Below are positions 5,220 to 7,546 of a stretch of DNA of 7,546 bases, piece after piece. Origin of the DNA: Candidatus Omnitrophota bacterium (lineage in GTDB: Bacteria > Omnitrophota > Gorgyraeia > Duberdicusellales > Duberdicusellaceae); NCBI GenBank assembly GCA_015486615.1, contig WFRI01000056.1, forward strand, positions 1-7,546. Reading direction: 5' to 3'. The position numbers and the translations under genes were made by a program. Position 1 is the first letter of the stretch. Each line of letters opens with the position of its first letter. The notes under the pieces were generated by a model, which saw nothing but the letters and a program-made list of their open reading frames with translations, was not told the DNA's origin and did no database searches.

Positions 5220-5554
5220 CAACTCTTTTATGTTTGCTGTTTTTGGCCGCCGGCAGTATCTTGTCTGAGAGTGTAAATGTGGCTGTCCGGGAATATAATT
5301 TTGGGCAGGTGATTGCCGGAGAGTGTTTAGAGCATATTTTTGCTCCGTCTTTAACAAACAGCACAGAGAAAATAGATACTATTGTTACTTCCTGCGATTG
5401 CCTAAAAGCAGAAGTCTTACAGCGCTCTCCTTTGCGTATACGGCTTAGTTGGGATACTTCCGATTATTCAGGGTTTTCAGAAGTGTATTGCCTGGTATTT
5501 ACTAATAAGCGCACGTTTAAATTCGTCCTTTCAGCGCAGATTTTTTCTCCTTAG
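5207..5554 (+). CDS. Small secreted DUF1573-like protein
   Basis: The product is 115 aa with a hydrophobic N-terminal export signal (about 1-20, MRILTTLLCLLFLAAGSILS) and one DUF1573-type Ig-like fold. Recognisable family elements are YNFGQVIAGECLEHIFAPSLTN (30-51), TIVTSCDC (58-65) in the position of the usual TSCGC, and a closing FTNKRTFKFVLSAQI (98-112). The family's Gly between the two cysteines is Asp here (C63-D-C65), and further Cys sit at 40 and 95. The start is GTG 5207, inside the 3' end of the thioredoxin-CcdA gene (stop 5217-5219), so translation is probably coupled. DUF1573 has no settled biochemical role. Its overlap with a thiol transporter suggests, as inference, that its cysteines are kept reduced by or work with that partner. 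A C9 in the signal is too early to be a convincing lipobox. Confidence 0.78.
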   Translation: MRILTTLLCLLFLAAGSILSESVNVAVREYNFGQVIAGECLEHIFAPSLTNSTEKIDTIVTSCDCLKAEVLQRSPLRIRLSWDTSDYSGFSEVYCLVFTNKRTFKFVLSAQIFSP

Positions 5555-5746
5555 GGCCTGCGAGCAAAGAGACACTTTGGAAATCTTTTGGCGGTCGGTT
5601 TCAAAGCCGGCAGTTCAGAAAATGCGAATAGGGCTTAAAATCAGATAGAAACTGTTTAGAACAGGAGGGTGGGATATAAGTTTATGATTGTGAGAGAGTT
5701 GCTTCTCTGAATATTACACGGGATTTGAAATCTTCTAAAAAAATAC
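5555..5746. other. Non-coding region after the DUF1573 gene
   Basis: I find no convincing gene here. Small hairpins are visible: CTGTT (5652-5656) / AACAG (5660-5664), and AGAGAG (5693-5698) / TTCTCT (5703-5708). A GGAGGG at 5664-5669 precedes an 8-codon reading frame (ATG 5684 to TGA 5710), but spacing and length make translation unlikely. No clear terminator closes the upstream operon. Confidence 0.4.
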
Positions 5747-5775
5747 TTGACAAGATTTGGTTTCTCTGGTAGAAA
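5747..5775 (+). promoter_or_regulatory. Sigma-70-type promoter of the porin gene
   Basis: A perfect -35 TTGACA (5747-5752), an optimal 17-bp spacer and -10 TAGAAA (5770-5775, 4 of 6 to TATAAT) predict a start near 5782. The transcript would have a leader of about 240 nt before the outer-membrane protein gene at 6023. No other strong promoter is visible between 5555 and 6023. Confidence 0.65.
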
Positions 5776-5781
5776 ATTATC

Positions 5782-5795
5782 TGAAAACGTTTACA
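5782..5795. promoter_or_regulatory. LacI/GalR-family (cre-like) operator at the porin transcription start
   Basis: TGAAAACGTTTACA fits every position of the catabolite-responsive consensus TGWAANCGNTNWCA and has the central CG of LacI/GalR-family operators. It is a near-palindrome with core AAACGTTT. It lies 7 to 20 bp after the -10 hexamer, covering the predicted +1 to +14, where a bound repressor blocks initiation. This suggests carbohydrate-responsive control of the porin. The regulator is not in the window. Confidence 0.5.
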
Positions 5796-5983
5796 AGTTT
5801 CTTTGAAAAACAGGAGTGAGGGGAATTGTTGTGTTTGGCTATACCGCTTGCAGGTAATTCTAAACTTGGCGAAAAAGGAGGTGGAACAAAACCCAGGCCT
5901 AAGAATTGCCGCCAAATGCAGGTGATATAAATTAATTTTAGGCAGTTGCAGGGAATAAAAACCTTGAGTACATAAATTTTCAA
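5796..5983 (+). other. Long 5' leader of the porin mRNA
   Basis: This is untranslated sequence between the predicted start and the SD hairpin. It contains three related motifs, TTGCAGGTAAT (5848-5858), ATGCAGGTGAT (5916-5926) and TTGCAGGGAAT (5946-5956). It also has a strong SD-like AAAAAGGAGG (5872-5881) with no start codon at usable distance. A long-range pairing GCCTAAGA (5897-5904) with TTTTAGGC (5936-5943) is possible. No recognised riboswitch family fits. Confidence 0.4.
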
Positions 5984-6015
5984 TTTCCTTTCTTTTAAAA
6001 ATTTGCGAAAGGAGG
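5984..6015 (+). promoter_or_regulatory. Hairpin sequestering the porin Shine-Dalgarno
   Basis: TTTCCTTTC (5984-5992) pairs with GAAAGGAGG (6007-6015) over 9 bp (7 Watson-Crick, 2 G-U) around a 14-nt AU-rich loop. The pairing covers the entire AAAGGAGG ribosome-binding site of the gene at 6023. Such a weak, U-rich stem could act as an RNA thermometer or as a switch opened by an sRNA or protein. Its function is inferred from base pairing alone. Confidence 0.5.
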
Positions 6016-6022
6016 CAGGACA

Positions 6023-7339
6023 ATGAAAAAGCTTATTTTAGCTTTAATTATTACTTTTGCTGTTTCTTCTTTAGGCTTTGCCGCTGTCCAGAACATTAAA
6101 GTTTCCGGCGACATTTCAGCCCAGGCGATTACCCGGGATTTATCCTTAGGGTTAACAGGTACTGCTAAAGACAGCGAAGATTTCTTAATTTCTCAGATTA
6201 GAGTGAGGTTTGATGCGGATTTAACAGAAAATGTTTCCGCAGTTGTCCAGTTGCTTAATGAGAGGTTATGGGGTGCTGAGAATGAAACAACTTCTGACAC
6301 TGGCGTGGATTTGGATTTAGGCTATATTGTAATGAAAAACTTCATTTACGACCCCTTAACAGTTACTATTGGCCGGCAGAATTTAAGGTTTGGCAGAGGC
6401 TTAATTGTTGGCGACCCGGATACAGATAATCAGGTAAGCGATGCTTCGGCATTATACGGCGTTGCTGATGATTTGTCTTTACGCAAATCTTTTGACGCAA
6501 TCCGGGCAACTCTGGATTTTTCACCTCTGACATTAGACATAATTTATGCTAAAGTTAAGGAAAATGCTACTAATGTTGAGGATGATGTTGACCTTTACGG
6601 TTTCAATGCTAACTATGAAGTAAGCGACAACACCACAGTTGAAGGATATTTGTTCGTAAAGGATAAGGATCAGGGAGCAACATCCGCAGGGCACAATAAC
6701 GACAAAGTTTATACTGTAGGTATAAGAGGCGAAACAACGGCAATTAACAACTTAACTCTTTACGGTGAATACGCTTACCAGTTTGGCCGTGAATATCAGG
6801 GGGCTGGAAAGTCTGATTTATCCAGAGATGCTTTTGCGGCTCAGGTTGGCGCAGATTATGCTTTAAAAGATTCCCGCAACACAGTCATTGGCTTATGCTA
6901 TACTTACCTTTCCGGCGACGATGATTCTAATGACAGCGACCAGGATGCCTGGGATCCGATGTTTGAAGACCAGAAAGTCGGAGAGATTGCTAACCTTCTT
7001 TTCAATAACACAAACTTGCAGTATGTAAAATTGTCTGTTGGCACAGATTTAAGGCAGGATATCCGTTTAGGCCTGGATTATTATTATTTGAGATTGGCTG
7101 AGAAGTTGTCCGGTTCTACTATGACTGGTGCTTCTTCTGTGATATCTAACAATGAGTATGCTATTGACAGCAGCGAAAAAGACATTGGAAACGAAATTGA
7201 CTTATCTTTGAAATACGACTACACAGAAGATGTGCAGTTAGGAATGTATGCAGGAATTTTTCTCCCTGGCGATTTGTTTAATAATTCTAATGACAGCACA
7301 GCCTATTCTGTCCGGGGAACAGTCAGTGTAGATTTCTAA
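6023..7339 (+). CDS. Outer-membrane beta-barrel porin, alginate-export-like family
   Basis: This gene encodes a 438-aa secreted protein that probably forms an outer-membrane channel for small solutes or sugars. A signal peptide (about 1-20, MKKLILALIITFAVSSLGFA) is followed by a short VQNIKVSGDISAQAI strand. The rest alternates amphipathic strands with polar, Asp/Asn-rich loops and ends in Phe, the outer-membrane assembly signal (SVDF). IGRQNLRFGRGLIVGD (116-131) and the acidic YLSGDDDSNDSD...DPMF segment (295-314) resemble the alginate-export (AlgE-like) barrel family. The substrate cannot be read from sequence. ATG 6023 is set by AAAGGAGG at 6008-6015 and by the signal peptide. Expression appears layered: a promoter at 5747, a LacI-type operator at +1, a long leader and a hairpin over the SD. 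A paralogue begins 90 bp downstream, beyond a terminator. Confidence 0.82.
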   Translation: MKKLILALIITFAVSSLGFAAVQNIKVSGDISAQAITRDLSLGLTGTAKDSEDFLISQIRVRFDADLTENVSAVVQLLNERLWGAENETTSDTGVDLDLGYIVMKNFIYDPLTVTIGRQNLRFGRGLIVGDPDTDNQVSDASALYGVADDLSLRKSFDAIRATLDFSPLTLDIIYAKVKENATNVEDDVDLYGFNANYEVSDNTTVEGYLFVKDKDQGATSAGHNNDKVYTVGIRGETTAINNLTLYGEYAYQFGREYQGAGKSDLSRDAFAAQVGADYALKDSRNTVIGLCYTYLSGDDDSNDSDQDAWDPMFEDQKVGEIANLLFNNTNLQYVKLSVGTDLRQDIRLGLDYYYLRLAEKLSGSTMTGASSVISNNEYAIDSSEKDIGNEIDLSLKYDYTEDVQLGMYAGIFLPGDLFNNSNDSTAYSVRGTVSVDF

Positions 7340-7366
7340 TTACAGCCGATGCTTTTGTGGGCAAAC

Positions 7367-7401
7367 AAAACCCTGAACCCTTTGCGGGTTCAGGGTTTTT
7401 T
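7367..7401 (+). terminator. Rho-independent terminator between the tandem porin genes
   Basis: A perfect 14-bp stem, AAAACCCTGAACCC (7367-7380) / GGGTTCAGGGTTTT (7386-7399), has a 5-nt TTTGC loop and a six-T run. It begins 27 bp after the porin stop and ends only 27 bp before the next gene's start, so there is no room for a separate promoter after it. Confidence 0.93.
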
Positions 7402-7428
7402 ATTTCTATCTTTAAGGAGGTGAGGCGG

Positions 7429-7546
7429 GTGTTTAAGAAAAAAGTTTTGTTTTTATGTTTTGCTTTCTTAATATTTACGGTTTTGCCGGGGTATTCCGCA
7501 GTCAACAACATTAGGATTTCCGGGGATATCACTACCCAGGCAGTTA
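7429..7546 (+). CDS. Second outer-membrane barrel protein of the same family (5' part)
   Basis: The window holds the first 39 codons; the gene continues beyond the edge. The start is GTG 7429, with AAGGAGGTG at 7414-7422 at good spacing. The N-terminus is a signal peptide (basic FKKK, hydrophobic core, GYSA cleavage region). The mature start VNNIRISGDITTQAV aligns residue by residue with VQNIKVSGDISAQAI of the upstream porin, so the two genes are tandem paralogues. Start codon (GTG versus ATG) and ribosome-binding site differ from the first copy. Expression may depend on read-through of the terminator at 7367-7401, since I see no promoter between it and this start. Confidence 0.85.
   Translation, partial: MFKKKVLFLCFAFLIFTVLPGYSAVNNIRISGDITTQAV

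Noticed and set aside
5684..5710. Eight-codon leader peptide frame upstream of the porin promoter
   Set aside because: The GGAGG is about 16 nt from the ATG, the frame lies before the predicted transcript start, and there is no attenuator-type codon run.
5840..5960. c-di-GMP (GEMM-I) riboswitch resemblance around ACCCAGGCCTAAG
   Set aside because: One segment looks similar to the GEMM core, but the GGCAAACC-type 5' strand and the 3' receptor and GGGTTGCC-like strand are missing, and the P1 stem cannot be closed.
5682..6023. Minus-strand 113-codon frame across the porin leader
   Set aside because: It overlaps the promoter, operator and SD hairpin, lacks a plausible RBS or domain, and is Phe/Ser/Lys-rich like random AT-rich sequence.

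Overview
The window reads as a chromosomal segment of a Gram-negative, probably anaerobic bacterium. It has a signal-peptide-bearing outer-membrane barrel ending in Phe, tandem copies of that barrel, and a DsbD/CcdA-type thiol transporter next to a DUF1573 protein. This combination, with AT-leaning codon use, would fit an uncultured PVC-side lineage such as Omnitrophota. That placement is an inference from gene style and is not proven here. All recognisable genes are on the + strand.

Layout. (1) 1-2056: groES-groEL chaperonin operon, closed by a strong hairpin terminator. The first bases may be the end of a CIRCE heat-shock operator cut by the window edge. (2) 2057-2290: an intergenic region with a structured repeat (copy A), an extended -10 promoter and an inverted repeat in front of rph. 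(3) 2291-3617: rph-rdgB, encoding RNase PH (tRNA 3' trimming) and a RdgB/HAM1-type non-canonical dNTP pyrophosphatase, nearly abutting. (4) 3618-4091: a non-coding stretch with a promoter-like site, a G-rich tract, repeat copy B, tRNA-Pro(UGG) without an encoded CCA, and hairpins after the tRNA. (5) 4092-5554: two overlapping genes, a periplasmic thioredoxin domain fused to a six-helix CcdA/DsbD-type electron transporter, then a small secreted DUF1573-like protein. They look like an extracytoplasmic thiol-redox module. (6) 5555-6022: a long regulatory region with a sigma-70-type promoter, a LacI/GalR (cre)-like operator placed on the predicted transcription start, a leader of about 240 nt, and a hairpin that pairs the whole Shine-Dalgarno sequence of the next gene. 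(7) 6023-7546: a complete outer-membrane barrel of the alginate-export type, a strong terminator, and the first 39 codons of a paralogue.

The two least ordinary signals are these. First, a two-copy intergenic element (2059-2130 and 3731-3843) conserves an outer stem through a G-U wobble, and the copies differ by almost exactly one hairpin. Second, the porin gene carries layered control signals: operator at +1, long leader, SD-sequestering stem, and a terminator between tandem paralogues.
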